Source of the DNA: Caldilineaceae bacterium
GTDB lineage: Bacteria > Chloroflexota > Anaerolineae > Caldilineales > Caldilineaceae
NCBI GenBank assembly: GCA_022821585.1
Contig: JAJEDI010000069.1
Location: forward strand, 1 to 56,189
Direction of reading: 5' to 3'
DNA length: 56,189 nt
How positions within the stretch are numbered: position 1 is the stretch's first letter; the number at the start of each line of letters is the position of its first letter. The translations under genes were made by a program, and so were the position numbers. This document shows, piece after piece, positions 23,173-32,136 of this stretch. The notes under the pieces are model-generated. The model was not told the DNA's origin and did not search any database. It saw only the letters and a program-made list of their open reading frames with translations.

Positions 23173-24438
23173 ATGCAAATCCATCTCCAATACGGCCAGG
23201 ATGGGCTGACAGCCGAGCTGCCGACCGAAAACGCGACCATCATCCGCCCGCGCTTCGTAGAGGGGCTGCCCGACGAGCAGGCCGCGTTCCGGGAAGCGGT
23301 GCGGCGACCCAACGGCGCGCGCCCCCTGGCCGAGGCGGTCGGCGCGCACGAGCGCGTCGCCATCGTCATCGCCGACGGCACCCGTCCGCTGCCCTCGGCG
23401 CGATTGCTCCCATGGATAATGGCGGAGTTGGCGCACGTGCCGGAGGAGAATGTCACCATTGTCGTCGGCACCGGAACGCACCGGCCCAACACGGCGGAAG
23501 AGCTTGAGCAGATCGTGGGGAAGGCGGTCTACCGGCGGCTGCGCGTGATCAACCACAACGCCTACGAGGAAGAGAGTATGGCGGTCGTGCGGCCCGGGCA
23601 GGACGGTCACGGCCCGCTGATGATGAACCGCGAGTACGCGGACGCCGACCGGCGCATACTCGTCGGATTCATCGAGCCCCATTTCATGGCCGGCTTTTCG
23701 GGCGGCTACAAGGCCGTCTTCCCCGGCGTGGCCGACCTGGCTTCAATTATGCACTACCACCGCGCCGAGATGATCGGCCATCCGCAGAGCAAGTGGGGCG
23801 TGCTCGCGGGCAACCCGACCCAGGAGCAGATCCGCGCCAACGGGTCGGTCCTGCCGGTCGATTTTCTGGTGAATGTCACCCTCAATCACAAGCGCCAGAT
23901 CACCCGCTTTTTCTGCGGCGACGTCATCGTCGCGCACGAAGAGGGCTGTCTTTATGCGAAGGAGACGGCCATGGCTGCCGTCGACCGCAGCTTCCCGCTC
24001 GTGATCACCACCAACAGCGGCTTTCCCCTCGACCAGAACCTCTACCAGTCGGTGAAGGGGATGTGCGCCGCCGCCGAGATCATCGAGGACGACGGCGAGA
24101 TGATCGTGGCCGCCCGCTGTAACGACGGCTTCCCCGCGCACGGCAACTTTACCAAGCTGCTCTACGAACACAGTTCGCCGCAGGCAATGCTGGAGACGAT
24201 CTTCCGTCCAGGTTTTCACATGCTCGATCAGTGGCAGGTGCAGAAGTTCGCCGAGGTGGCGCTGCGCGCGCAGGTGGCGATCTACAGTGAGCTGGAGCCC
24301 GATGCCGTGTCCCGCGCCGGCCTCACCCCGGTCGCCGACCTGAACGAACACATCAGTACGGCCGTTGCCAATCTGGGTCCCGGCGCGCCGGTCGCGGTGC
24401 TGCCGGAAGGACCGATGACGATTCCCTATCTGGTGTAG
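23173..24438 (+). CDS. larA: Nickel-pincer lactate racemase family protein (LarA-like)
   Basis: The protein has 421 residues from ATG 23173; GTG 23164 is an alternative. The four cofactor/catalytic residues of L. plantarum LarA (H108, H174, K184, H200) match H103 in GTGTHRPNT, H170 and K180 in EPHFMAGFSGGYK, and H196 in MHYHR. The spacing of the last three is identical. DGTRPLP near 69 is another family block. LarA racemises lactate or related 2-hydroxyacids using the nickel-pincer nucleotide, which needs LarB, LarC and LarE; none is in the window. Neighbouring rhamnose-type enzymes could supply lactate. The substrate may differ from lactate, as in many LarA homologues. Confidence 0.85.
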   Translation: MQIHLQYGQDGLTAELPTENATIIRPRFVEGLPDEQAAFREAVRRPNGARPLAEAVGAHERVAIVIADGTRPLPSARLLPWIMAELAHVPEENVTIVVGTGTHRPNTAEELEQIVGKAVYRRLRVINHNAYEEESMAVVRPGQDGHGPLMMNREYADADRRILVGFIEPHFMAGFSGGYKAVFPGVADLASIMHYHRAEMIGHPQSKWGVLAGNPTQEQIRANGSVLPVDFLVNVTLNHKRQITRFFCGDVIVAHEEGCLYAKETAMAAVDRSFPLVITTNSGFPLDQNLYQSVKGMCAAAEIIEDDGEMIVAARCNDGFPAHGNFTKLLYEHSSPQAMLETIFRPGFHMLDQWQVQKFAEVALRAQVAIYSELEPDAVSRAGLTPVADLNEHISTAVANLGPGAPVAVLPEGPMTIPYLV

Positions 24439-24447
24439 GCGCGGCGT

Positions 24448-25500
24448 TCAGTCCAGAAGCGCTTCGTTCAGCCGCAGGCCAAAACCGGGCGCGTCGATGG
24501 GGGTCAGGTACCCGTCGATAGGCTGCGGCGCGTCCAGCCACAGTTCCTCTTGCGTCCTGCGCCGGTTGCCCAGCACCAGTTCGCCCAGCTCTTCACACGC
24601 CGTTCCCGCGATCACGTGCAGACTCCACGGCTCGCCGCCCCGGTGCAGGACTACGGTGGCCTCGGCCTCTTGCGCCTGCTCGACGATGCGCCGCGTCGCG
24701 GTGACGCCGCCGCACCAGGTCACGTCCGGCTGCCAGATGTCGAGCGCGCCGGCGCGGGCGATGTCGGCAAAGCGGTGATGCGTAAAGTCGTGCTCGCCCC
24801 CCGCCAGCTGAATCGGCTTGATCTGCGGCCGTAGCGCGGCCAGCCCGTCCAGGTCGTCCGGCGTCAGCACGTCCTCGAACCAGTAGATGTCGTAAGGCGC
24901 CAGCGTGCGCGCCATCTCCCGCGTCGCCGCGGCATCCCAGGCCATGTAACAGTCGAACATGAGAAGCGCGTCCGCGCCCAGATGCCGGCGAGACTCTTCC
25001 GCAGCGGCCGCCGCGCGTTCCAAAGCGGAGGCGCCCTGCGGACCGCCAAAGGGCACCTTGTGCGCGGTAAACCCGCTCTCGGCGAACCATTCCGCATCGT
25101 CGCCGGAGGCGTAGGCACGGATACGGGGCGCGGACGTGCCGCCCAGCAGCGCGTACACCGGCTGCCGCTCGGCCATACCCAGAAGGTCCCATAGGGCAAT
25201 GTCGATACCGCTGAGCGCCATGATGGCGATGCCGCCGCGTCCGTAAGGGATCGAGGATGCGTACAGCTTGTCCCACAAGCGCTCGATGTCGGCGGGGCTG
25301 TCGCAGGCTTCCTCCAGCAGCAGCTCGCGCAGGTGGCGATTAACCACCTCGACCGCGGCCACACCGCCGCCGCCATAGCCGTAGCCGCTGACACCGGCAT
25401 CGGTCTCGACGCGCACGACGATCTGCCAGAAGTAGGGGCGCCAGCCGCCGAGGGGTTGGCGGTAGTTGGGATAGACGGCGCGGATGTCTGTGATTTTCAT
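24448..25500 (-). CDS. Mandelate racemase/enolase superfamily dehydratase, rhamnonate-dehydratase-like
   Basis: This 350-residue enolase-superfamily enzyme has metal ligands Asp183 (MFDCYM), Glu209 (WFEDVL) and Glu236 (GGEHDF). A His286 catalytic base lies in LHRGGEPWSLH; the HRGGE block is typical of L-rhamnonate dehydratases. The lid domain begins at MKITDIRAVYPNYR. The predicted reaction is loss of water from a six-carbon aldonic acid such as L-rhamnonate, giving a 2-keto-3-deoxy acid. It converges with larA, 9 bp from its stop. A lactonase-like gene at 32137 and an SDR at 39135 would complete a non-phosphorylating rhamnose route. Confidence 0.85.
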   Translation of the reverse strand: MKITDIRAVYPNYRQPLGGWRPYFWQIVVRVETDAGVSGYGYGGGGVAAVEVVNRHLRELLLEEACDSPADIERLWDKLYASSIPYGRGGIAIMALSGIDIALWDLLGMAERQPVYALLGGTSAPRIRAYASGDDAEWFAESGFTAHKVPFGGPQGASALERAAAAAEESRRHLGADALLMFDCYMAWDAAATREMARTLAPYDIYWFEDVLTPDDLDGLAALRPQIKPIQLAGGEHDFTHHRFADIARAGALDIWQPDVTWCGGVTATRRIVEQAQEAEATVVLHRGGEPWSLHVIAGTACEELGELVLGNRRRTQEELWLDAPQPIDGYLTPIDAPGFGLRLNEALLD

Positions 25501-25530
25501 GGGGAGTCGGTATTTGGAGATGTGCCGTGA

Positions 25531-26085
25531 CTACGACCCGAATATCTCATCCACCTTCAGGCTGAACCCGGCAAGCGTGGGTGAAGTCAGCGTGTCGCCT
25601 TCGCCGAACGTGTCAACGACCTCATATCCCTCGTCTCCCAGCAACAGAACAGTGATGGCGCCGGCGTCTGTGCCCACGACCCAGTACTCTTTGACGCCGT
25701 GTAGCGCGTAGAGCGCACGCTTATATCCTCGGTCCCGCTCGGCTGTGGAGGGGGAGAGGATCTCAACTACGAGGTCAGGGGCGCCCTGTATATTGTCCGG
25801 GGTAATGATGTGCGTTCGCTCGGTGGAGACGAACAAGAGGTCAGGCTGCACTACGTCGATATCCGAGAGCACGACATCCGTGGAGGAATAATAGATGCGC
25901 CCCAGACCGTTGGCCTTAATGAAGGTCATCAGATGATAACCCAATTCTGCCTGCGTTCTCTGGTGTACTTCGTTGGGCGCGGGGGTCATTAACAGTTCAC
26001 CGTCCAAGAGTTCGTAACGCTTGTCTTCAGGTGTAGTGAGGTAGTCTGTGTATGTGAGCTTTAACCGCGGCTTCTCACCAATCAT
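25531..26085 (-). CDS. Uma2-family PD-(D/E)XK-like protein (DUF820)
   Basis: The protein has 184 residues from ATG 26085, chosen for the GGAGG eight bases upstream. It shows the family opening YELLDGELLMTPAPNEVHQR, the QPDLLFV strand, DLVVEILSPST and KEYWVVG, which carry the restriction-endonuclease-like core (Asp/Glu-x-Lys arrangement). These proteins are abundant in Cyanobacteria and Chloroflexota, often many per genome, and their function is unknown. It is not linked functionally to its neighbours. Confidence 0.85.
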   Translation of the reverse strand: MIGEKPRLKLTYTDYLTTPEDKRYELLDGELLMTPAPNEVHQRTQAELGYHLMTFIKANGLGRIYYSSTDVVLSDIDVVQPDLLFVSTERTHIITPDNIQGAPDLVVEILSPSTAERDRGYKRALYALHGVKEYWVVGTDAGAITVLLLGDEGYEVVDTFGEGDTLTSPTLAGFSLKVDEIFGS

Positions 26086-26217
26086 ATGAGCACCTCCGGT
26101 TTGGATTTTCAGTCCGCTTTCCCACGCGCCGCCTCTAGTAAAACCAGATGATAGTAGCGCCCATGCGCATGAAGGACAAGCATCGTCGCACAATAGTATC
26201 ACAGAAAGAGGTACTGC

Positions 26218-26555
26218 ACCGACGCTGCCGGTGGCTGATACAGCCACCCCTACCCCTTCAAGTGCGGCCTGCGTTCTTCCGCAAATGGAAACGTCCCGTC
26301 GTACCGCGCGGCGTCGACACGTGTCAGATCCCCTCGTACACCGAAGTCAACTGGAAGTGGCAGACGACATTGCTGCGTTCGACGTGCTCCTGCTCTTCGC
26401 ACTAGGCCTCGAACTTGGGCCGGTCGAGGGGGACGAGGTGGGGTGGTTCGATCTTGTGCCCGTCTTTGACAAACTTCAGGTGGGCCACGTCCGGCCCGTC
26501 GTCCTTAAAATAGAAAGTGGTGTTGACGCCCACCGGCTGCACCGCCAGACGGGCA
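26218..26555 (-). pseudogene. Dead partial copy of the phytanoyl-CoA dioxygenase gene
   Basis: These 338 bp match the 3' half and downstream flank of the intact gene (29400-29818) in the same orientation. The copy lacks 81 bp, exactly 27 codons, between two near-identical 9-base repeats, joining one QEH to a later QEH and removing the distal iron-ligand histidine. Two Trp codons have become stops (TAG after KFEA, TGA after YEGI), and one base is missing near the end (PRG then a frameshift). No 5' half is present. It is clearly non-functional. Confidence 0.9.
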
Positions 26556-26880
26556 ACTTATCCCGATGTGCCTGTATATGACAAAGCAGCTCTGTTTCCC
26601 TCTCCCAACGTAGACATTCACCGGTGAGACAGATGGCTATCAGTCCATAGTCGCTACACACTGGCTTGTCCCCCGGTCGTCCCCAATGACCTTCCAGTGG
26701 CTGGCACATATATCCATAGACAGAAGTCGTCAAGGTACGCTATCATTCGGTTGGTCCTGTCTTGCCGGCGGCGGGATTCAAAGCTTTCTCACCAGAAGGC
26801 ATGTTTCAAACGCCATCAAGCAAAAGGCCCCATAAGTCAGAACAACTGAATTGAGCGGAACTGTGCAACTGTTAACCAGC
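26556..26880. other. Intergenic stretch with no recognisable gene
   Basis: Between the dioxygenase relic and the large membrane protein. I see no conserved reading frame, strong promoter or terminator. It is more A/T-rich than the surrounding DNA and must contain the promoter of the following gene. Confidence 0.5.
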
Positions 26881-29202
26881 ATGGCAGTAGGAGCGCAACG
26901 ACATCGTGACCTGTTCATTGGGCTCACACTGGCGCTACTCTCTTTCATAGTGCTGATGGTATGGACATCTGAGTGGCCTACCGAAACTGATGACGGGATG
27001 GTGCACTTTTACCGCGTCCTCACGGTTGGTGAAGCGCTGCGTGACGGCGTCATCTACCCGCGGTGGTTTCCAGAATCCTCATACGGGTACGGCGACCCGG
27101 TTCTGAACTTCTACCCGCCCGCATTCTATCTGTCGGCAGCATTCTTGCACGTCGTGGGGCTGGATGTATTGACAAGTGTAAGGATTGTTATCGCTGTAGG
27201 ATTCGCACTTTCTGCGTGGTGGATGTTTGGCTTGACAAGGCTTTTTGCAACGGTTTGGCCTGCGATAATCTGTGTGCTCTGCTATCAGCTGTATCCCTAT
27301 CGACTGTTCAATCTGTTCTTCCGCGGGGCCTTTCCGGAGCTGTTCGCTTTCGCCTGGCTGCCCGCTTTCGCAATGTACGCGCTTCAAGTTGCAACGTCAC
27401 GTGGAATCCACGCAGTAAAACTCCTCTCGCTCCCAAAGGCATTGCTTTTTGACGATTCCAGGCGAAGGATTTCGCTTATTCTGGCCGGGCTATCATTTGC
27501 AGCATTGGTAGTTACGCACTCCTTGACTGCACTCATGACTGCTATCTCGATTCTTGCTGTAGGTATTTTGTCTTTCCCATTCCTTAAGGGCCGTAGCGAA
27601 TACAACGGCGCGGGCCGGGTATTCGTCATCGTAGCTATCGCAATGGCTTGCGGCGCGCTGTTGAGCGCATGGTACACCGTTCCGCTCTTGGCTGAATTTA
27701 AGTGGACTCAGGCTGGCCAGGGATACACGATGAGCCATTGGAAGAGGAGCTTCGGACTTTGGGGCTACATATTTGACCTTGGATTTCCGATGCAGTACGA
27801 ATACAGATGGGCGCCCGCCAGACCCGTTCCCGTCTATTCTATTCCGGTTGTAATCGCTGTTTTCTTCTGTGCCTTCGCGTCAAGAGAAGCGCGATTCCGC
27901 ATCTTTGCCCTGGTTGCGCTTGTTACGACTATCTTCTCAATATGGATGACGACTCGTGGCAGCGAGTGGCTGTGGCACGCTGCCGAGGGAGTCCTCGATA
28001 AGCTGCAGTTCACCTGGCGATTTCTGGTCTTAGCAGGTTTCGGCACATCGCTGCTGGTAGCAGCTTCTCTTGAGGCCTTAAGGTTTTGGCGAAAGTTGCC
28101 AGGCTGGGCCTACACGACGGCATTGGCCCTTTCAACGACATTTGTCGTCTATTATTCAGTTGGCGGCCTTAGTTACCCGACGGAAAAGGGCGCGGACTAC
28201 CCGGATCTCTCAGCCACTTCTCTCCGGCGCATGACCTACAAGTGGGACCGGCATTGGCCTAAAGAGTTCAGGCCCTCCTGGGTAGAGACCGACCCTCTTT
28301 TTCACAATGTTCTACCTGACGGCGAGCTCCAGGGGTCCGAATACCTGGGATCGGTGAAAGTATTACCCACCCGTGCCGGGTTCTTGCGGCAGGAGTTCAT
28401 TGTTTCGACAGAGCAGGACTTTCGTCTTCTCTTTCACCAATATTTCTATCCCGCGTGGCAGGCGACGATAGACGGAGATCGAGTGCCGGTCGAGCCTGCG
28501 GGTAGACTTTCATTGGTCAGCGTGAAAGTTCCCTCTGGAAACCACGAGCTTGTTCTCGACTGGGGCGCCACCCGAGCCGTCTGGATTGGCCGCGCTCTTA
28601 CGGCGCTGGGCTGGTTGGTGGTGCTCCTCCTGATAATTCTCCCTGTGGTTTCCAGGCGAAGAGGCAGGGGGCCGGGCACAACGGCTTTTCCTCCTTACCG
28701 CGATGCTCTGCCTGCAGCCGCGTGGCTTGTCTTTGGCGCTGTGATTGTAGTTGTATCCTCCGGCATGACCTCGCGAACTTGGAATGTGACGCCAGTAGAA
28801 GCCAACTATGGTGGCATCCTGCTTGAAGCCGTGCGCGAATCACCCCCCCCAACCCATGCAGGGGAAGTGGCGCCCGTCCAGCTGTACTGGATGGTTACTG
28901 GCGCACCAACTCCGGTAAGGGCATTTGTTCACTTGGTAGACGAAACGGGCCTGAGCGTAACACAGGCCGATGTGAATCCCGGAGGGGATTACACTCCTTT
29001 TCAGCGATGGGAAATCGGCCAGCTCCTCACTTCAACGCACAAGTTTACCGTTCCTGAGTCGCTGCCTCCCGGAAGCTATCGCCTCATTGCCGGCTTGTAT
29101 TACCCTGACAGTTCGCACGAGCCGCTCAAGCCTCTGAATCTGGACGCTACGAGAATAGAGATCGGCTCACTGGACGTTCTTCCAAGGAAAGAAGCGCCTT
29201 AA
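26881..29202 (+). CDS. Large multi-span membrane protein, PTPS-related/GT-C-like
   Basis: The protein has about 773 residues from ATG 26881 (TTG 26851 and GTG 26863 are alternatives; none has a clear ribosome site). The first ~420 residues hold many hydrophobic helices. The first outside loop has TETDDGMVHFYR, then YPRWFPESSYGYGDPVLNFYPP; this Asp-rich loop plus NFYPP is typical of the 6-pyruvoyl-tetrahydropterin-synthase-related membrane family, which resembles GT-C glycosyltransferases. A beta-rich external domain, two further helices (~590-640) and a C-terminal beta-sandwich follow. It probably transfers sugar from a lipid-linked donor at the outer face. Codon third positions are more A/T-rich than in neighbours, hinting at transfer. 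Confidence 0.7.
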   Translation: MAVGAQRHRDLFIGLTLALLSFIVLMVWTSEWPTETDDGMVHFYRVLTVGEALRDGVIYPRWFPESSYGYGDPVLNFYPPAFYLSAAFLHVVGLDVLTSVRIVIAVGFALSAWWMFGLTRLFATVWPAIICVLCYQLYPYRLFNLFFRGAFPELFAFAWLPAFAMYALQVATSRGIHAVKLLSLPKALLFDDSRRRISLILAGLSFAALVVTHSLTALMTAISILAVGILSFPFLKGRSEYNGAGRVFVIVAIAMACGALLSAWYTVPLLAEFKWTQAGQGYTMSHWKRSFGLWGYIFDLGFPMQYEYRWAPARPVPVYSIPVVIAVFFCAFASREARFRIFALVALVTTIFSIWMTTRGSEWLWHAAEGVLDKLQFTWRFLVLAGFGTSLLVAASLEALRFWRKLPGWAYTTALALSTTFVVYYSVGGLSYPTEKGADYPDLSATSLRRMTYKWDRHWPKEFRPSWVETDPLFHNVLPDGELQGSEYLGSVKVLPTRAGFLRQEFIVSTEQDFRLLFHQYFYPAWQATIDGDRVPVEPAGRLSLVSVKVPSGNHELVLDWGATRAVWIGRALTALGWLVVLLLIILPVVSRRRGRGPGTTAFPPYRDALPAAAWLVFGAVIVVVSSGMTSRTWNVTPVEANYGGILLEAVRESPPPTHAGEVAPVQLYWMVTGAPTPVRAFVHLVDETGLSVTQADVNPGGDYTPFQRWEIGQLLTSTHKFTVPESLPPGSYRLIAGLYYPDSSHEPLKPLNLDATRIEIGSLDVLPRKEAP

Positions 29203-29303
29203 CGCCGGTCGAGATGGAATCGGTGGGGACGATTCGCTTGGTCGCGCCCTACTGTGATGGCGCGGGTAGGTGTTGAAGCAGAGTAAATGAAACCTTCAGC
29301 CCG

Positions 29304-29378
29304 TTATCGCCAGAGCCCCTCGACCACCTCGCGCAGCGTCTTAATGCGCTTGGCGAAGGCAAAGCGTACTACGCCCAT
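29304..29378 (-). pseudogene. Remnant of an aminotransferase C-terminus
   Basis: Twenty-four codons ending at TAA 29304-29306 read VVRFAFAKRIKTLREVVEGL, which resembles the last strand and helix of class I/II aminotransferases (R[FY].FAK...TL.EA...L). The similarity starts abruptly; upstream bases belong to the dioxygenase flank. It is probably the tail of a deleted gene. The short length limits certainty. Confidence 0.35.
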
Positions 29379-29431
29379 ATAGAATAGAAGCGGGACTGGA
29401 CCGACGCTGCTGGCGGCTGTACCGGCCGCCG

Positions 29432-30181
29432 CTACCCCTTCGTCCACGGCCTGCGTTCTTCCGCGAACGGAAATGTCCCGTCGTACCCGCGCGGCGTCGA
29501 CACGTGCCAGATCCCCTCGTACATCGGCGTCAACTGGTAGTGGCAGACGACGTTGCTGCGCTCGATGTGTTCCTGGTGCTTGGCGCCCTGGTGGGGGATG
29601 TGGTTGATGAAGATGATGCAGTCGCCCGCCTTGGGATAGAGGATGACGTGCTCCTGCTCTTCGCACCAGGCCTCGAACTGGGGCCGGTCCATGGGGTCGA
29701 GGTGGGGTGGTTCGCTCTTGTGCCCGTCTTTGACGAACTTCAAATGGGCCAGGTCCGGCCCGTTGTCCTGAAAGTAGAAGGTGGTGTTGACACCCACCGG
29801 CTGCACCGCCAGGCGGGCGCGGCCGAGCTCGCGCTTCTCCTGCCAGTAGCCGTAGAAATCGAGATGCCACTCCTGGAGGTAGGGTCCCGGGTTGATGTGG
29901 GCGCGGAAGCTGCGCAGCTGGCACTGCCGCCCCATCATCCCTTCCAGGATCGGGCGGATGCTGGGATGGCCGACCAGGGGCGCATAGGTCTCCGGCTCGC
30001 GGTCCAGGAGCGTATCGAACCACATATTGCCGACGGCGTTCAGCCCCTCTTCCCAGCCCATCGCCCGCGCATGATTGATGCGCTGGCGGACGTGCTCGGT
30101 TTCTTCCGGCGTGAGCGCGTTCTCGACGGTAATGAAGCCGTCTTTTTCAAGTTGATCCAGCTTGGCTTCCAAATTGTCCAT
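29432..30181 (-). CDS. Phytanoyl-CoA dioxygenase family protein (PhyH)
   Basis: This 249-residue Fe(II)/2-oxoglutarate-dependent oxygenase has the iron facial triad seen as H106 and D108 in EWHLDFYG and H197 in NHIPHQGAK; Arg208 shortly after is placed to bind 2-oxoglutarate. The N-terminal helix-strand KDGFITVENALTPEE is typical. Members hydroxylate diverse small molecules, and the substrate here is unknown. It stands alone, flanked by HicAB and the membrane protein. A damaged partial copy lies 3.2 kb upstream in coordinates. Confidence 0.88.
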   Translation of the reverse strand: MDNLEAKLDQLEKDGFITVENALTPEETEHVRQRINHARAMGWEEGLNAVGNMWFDTLLDREPETYAPLVGHPSIRPILEGMMGRQCQLRSFRAHINPGPYLQEWHLDFYGYWQEKRELGRARLAVQPVGVNTTFYFQDNGPDLAHLKFVKDGHKSEPPHLDPMDRPQFEAWCEEQEHVILYPKAGDCIIFINHIPHQGAKHQEHIERSNVVCHYQLTPMYEGIWHVSTPRGYDGTFPFAEERRPWTKG

Positions 30182-30289
30182 TCTGTTTCTCCTTGCAAAG
30201 TTTCGTATCGTGGGCCCCGTTCGTAAGGGTTCGCAACCACAGAAAACAGAGGCAAAACCCGGAGAACGGGATAGATCGAGATCACCGGC

Positions 30290-30502
30290 TCATGCCAGCA
30301 TCAGGCGCTCCCCCTTGGGTTCCGGTATGGGGTCGCCAAACTCACGCGCGGTGTCGATCCAGAGAGCCATCGCTTCGTTGATGTTTTGAAGCGCAACTTC
30401 CTGCGTATCACCGTGAGCCATGCACCCGGGAAGCTCTGGCGCCTCGGCCACGAAAGTGTCGTCAGCATTGCTCCAGTAGATTATGACTTCGTACTTGTAC
30501 AT
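30290..30502 (-). CDS. hicB: HicB-family antitoxin
   Basis: This 70-residue protein has the HicB core: VIIYWSNADDTFVAEAPELPGCMAHGDT followed in the same order by EALQNI-like ALQNINEAMALWI and GDPIPEP. The ATG at 30502 shares its A with the stop of hicA (TGATG), so translation is coupled; GGAGGA lies upstream. The short form lacks a separate C-terminal DNA-binding domain, so autoregulation may be weak. It would bind and neutralise HicA. Confidence 0.88.
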   Translation of the reverse strand: MYKYEVIIYWSNADDTFVAEAPELPGCMAHGDTQEVALQNINEAMALWIDTAREFGDPIPEPKGERLMLA

Positions 30503-30753
30503 CACTCCTCCTCCAACTGATACTTCAGTATGACCTGACGAACCTGTCTGACCTGGTAAGGTTTGGCATTGCTGCCATCGCGTTGTAGATTCAGTCTTTC
30601 GGTCACCCCTTCTTTTCTGAAGATATGATGACTACCCCGTACGCGCTCGACGAATCCCAATCTCAACAACAAGGCACACAACTCGTCAAATCGGATATTT
30701 GCATCCGAGCGGCCTTCGAGAATTCGTTGGCGAAGTCTCGTGCGTCTACTCAA
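30502..30753 (-). CDS. hicA: HicA-family mRNA interferase toxin
   Basis: This 83-residue protein begins at TTG 30753. The double-stranded-RNA-binding-like fold with the catalytic histidine is present as VRGSHHIFRKEG, and KPYQVRQVRQVILKY ends the domain as in longer HicA proteins. It cleaves mRNA when free of HicB, which is encoded directly after it. The toxin-first order is the usual one for hicAB. Confidence 0.85.
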   Translation of the reverse strand: MSRRTRLRQRILEGRSDANIRFDELCALLLRLGFVERVRGSHHIFRKEGVTERLNLQRDGSNAKPYQVRQVRQVILKYQLEEE

Positions 30754-30950
30754 TACCTTGTACTCCGAATCTCATAAGTCGTGTCGATACAGTAGGCAAA
30801 GAACCGGCTCTTGTCAAACCTTTTCTCTATGAATGGCCCGCGTGCCTGGTGAACCTCCCTGTCGTGCATCTTAGCTCATGTTGCCGCAAAAGTGGTCAGT
30901 CACGATCAAAACATACCATCACATGGGGGATACTCTGCCTTGAGCAACTG

Positions 30951-30979
30951 TTGACACAGCGGGAAACCACGATTACACT
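30951..30979 (+). promoter_or_regulatory. Sigma-70-type promoter of the DUF362 gene
   Basis: TTGACA (30951-30956), a 17-base spacer and TACACT (30974-30979), with a leader of about 100 nt before the strong AAGGAGG site of the DUF362 gene. It is the clearest element in the 332-bp gap between the divergent hicAB and DUF362 genes. Confidence 0.55.
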
Positions 30980-31085
30980 CATGCTGGGACACCCCAAATG
31001 CGTCTTGTCCGAAACACGCCTTCTCTCCAGCGGTGTCCTCCCTTTACACCACGAAATAAGTCCGACCTTTCTCAAGGAGGCTACG

Positions 31086-32036
31086 ATGTCGAAATCACGA
31101 GTCAGTCTCGTCCACGGCGGGGACCGCCGCACCAACGTCTTCAACGCGCTGGAGCTGGTGCGGGCAGATGTGGAATCCCGCCTGGCCGACCAGGTGATGC
31201 TCAAGCCGAACTTCCTCAGCAGCGAAAACCAGCTCGCCTCCAGCCATGCCGACGCGCTGCGCGGCGTCCTCGACTTCCTGCTCACCACGCCCAAGCCGCC
31301 GCGCGAGGTCCTCATCGCCGAGGCCGGCGCACAGGACACATGGGACGCCTACCGCAACTTCGGCTACCATGCGCTTGAAGAGGAGTATTCGATCCCGTTG
31401 CGCCTGATGGACCTGCACCGGGAGACCGAATGGGAGTCGACACCGATCGTGCTGGCCGACGGCAGCGAGACGATCGCGCGCATGCCCCGCACGGTCCTGG
31501 ACTGCCCCTGCACGATTTCGATCGCGATCCCCAAGACGCATGATACCTGCGTGGTCACGCTGGCGCTCAAGAACATGATCATGGGCACGATCTTCCGGCA
31601 GGACCGGGTGAAGATGCACGGTTTCAACACCCACGCCGAGCGCCGCGTCCCCGATGAGTCGCGCGCCATGAGCATCAACCTGATCCGGCTGGCCCGTTTC
31701 ATGACCCCCGATGTCGCTGTCTTTGACGGCGCCCGCGGCCTCCAGGGGAACGGCCCGGGCGGGACAGACGGGCTGGACTTCGGCATCGCCGCAGCCAGCG
31801 TCGATATCTTCGCAGCCGACGCGGTCATCGCCAAGACGATGGGCTTCGAGCCGATGGAGCTGGGCTTCCTGCGTTACGGCCACGACCAGGGCATGGGCAC
31901 TGCCGACCTGGACGAGATCGAGCTGCTGGGCGGCGTCTCCATCGCGTCGGTGGCGCGGCAGTTCAAACCGCACGAGACGACCGAACTGCAACTGCAGTGG
32001 CAAGTCGAGAATGCGGAGCAGCTGCTGGCGGCGTAA
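31086..32036 (+). CDS. DUF362 domain protein
   Basis: The protein has 316 residues from ATG 31086, chosen for AAGGAGG six bases upstream; the frame is open further left but carries no similarity. Family blocks are LKPNFLSSENQLASSHADAL near the start, AIPKTHDTCVVTLALKNMIMG in the middle, and GARGLQGNGPGGTDG with AADAVIAKTMGF near the end. DUF362 proteins are often fused to ferredoxins and are of uncertain function; this one lacks the iron-sulfur cysteines. It is followed by the amidohydrolase 100 bp downstream. Confidence 0.85.
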   Translation: MSKSRVSLVHGGDRRTNVFNALELVRADVESRLADQVMLKPNFLSSENQLASSHADALRGVLDFLLTTPKPPREVLIAEAGAQDTWDAYRNFGYHALEEEYSIPLRLMDLHRETEWESTPIVLADGSETIARMPRTVLDCPCTISIAIPKTHDTCVVTLALKNMIMGTIFRQDRVKMHGFNTHAERRVPDESRAMSINLIRLARFMTPDVAVFDGARGLQGNGPGGTDGLDFGIAAASVDIFAADAVIAKTMGFEPMELGFLRYGHDQGMGTADLDEIELLGGVSIASVARQFKPHETTELQLQWQVENAEQLLAA

Positions 32037-32136
32037 TTCCTGAACAACGAGAAGAGAGTAAAGAGGAGTGAGGAGAGAGTCCATTCCGGCCTCATTCCTC
32101 ACTCTTAACATTTATTCCTTGACAAAGGCGGTTCCT

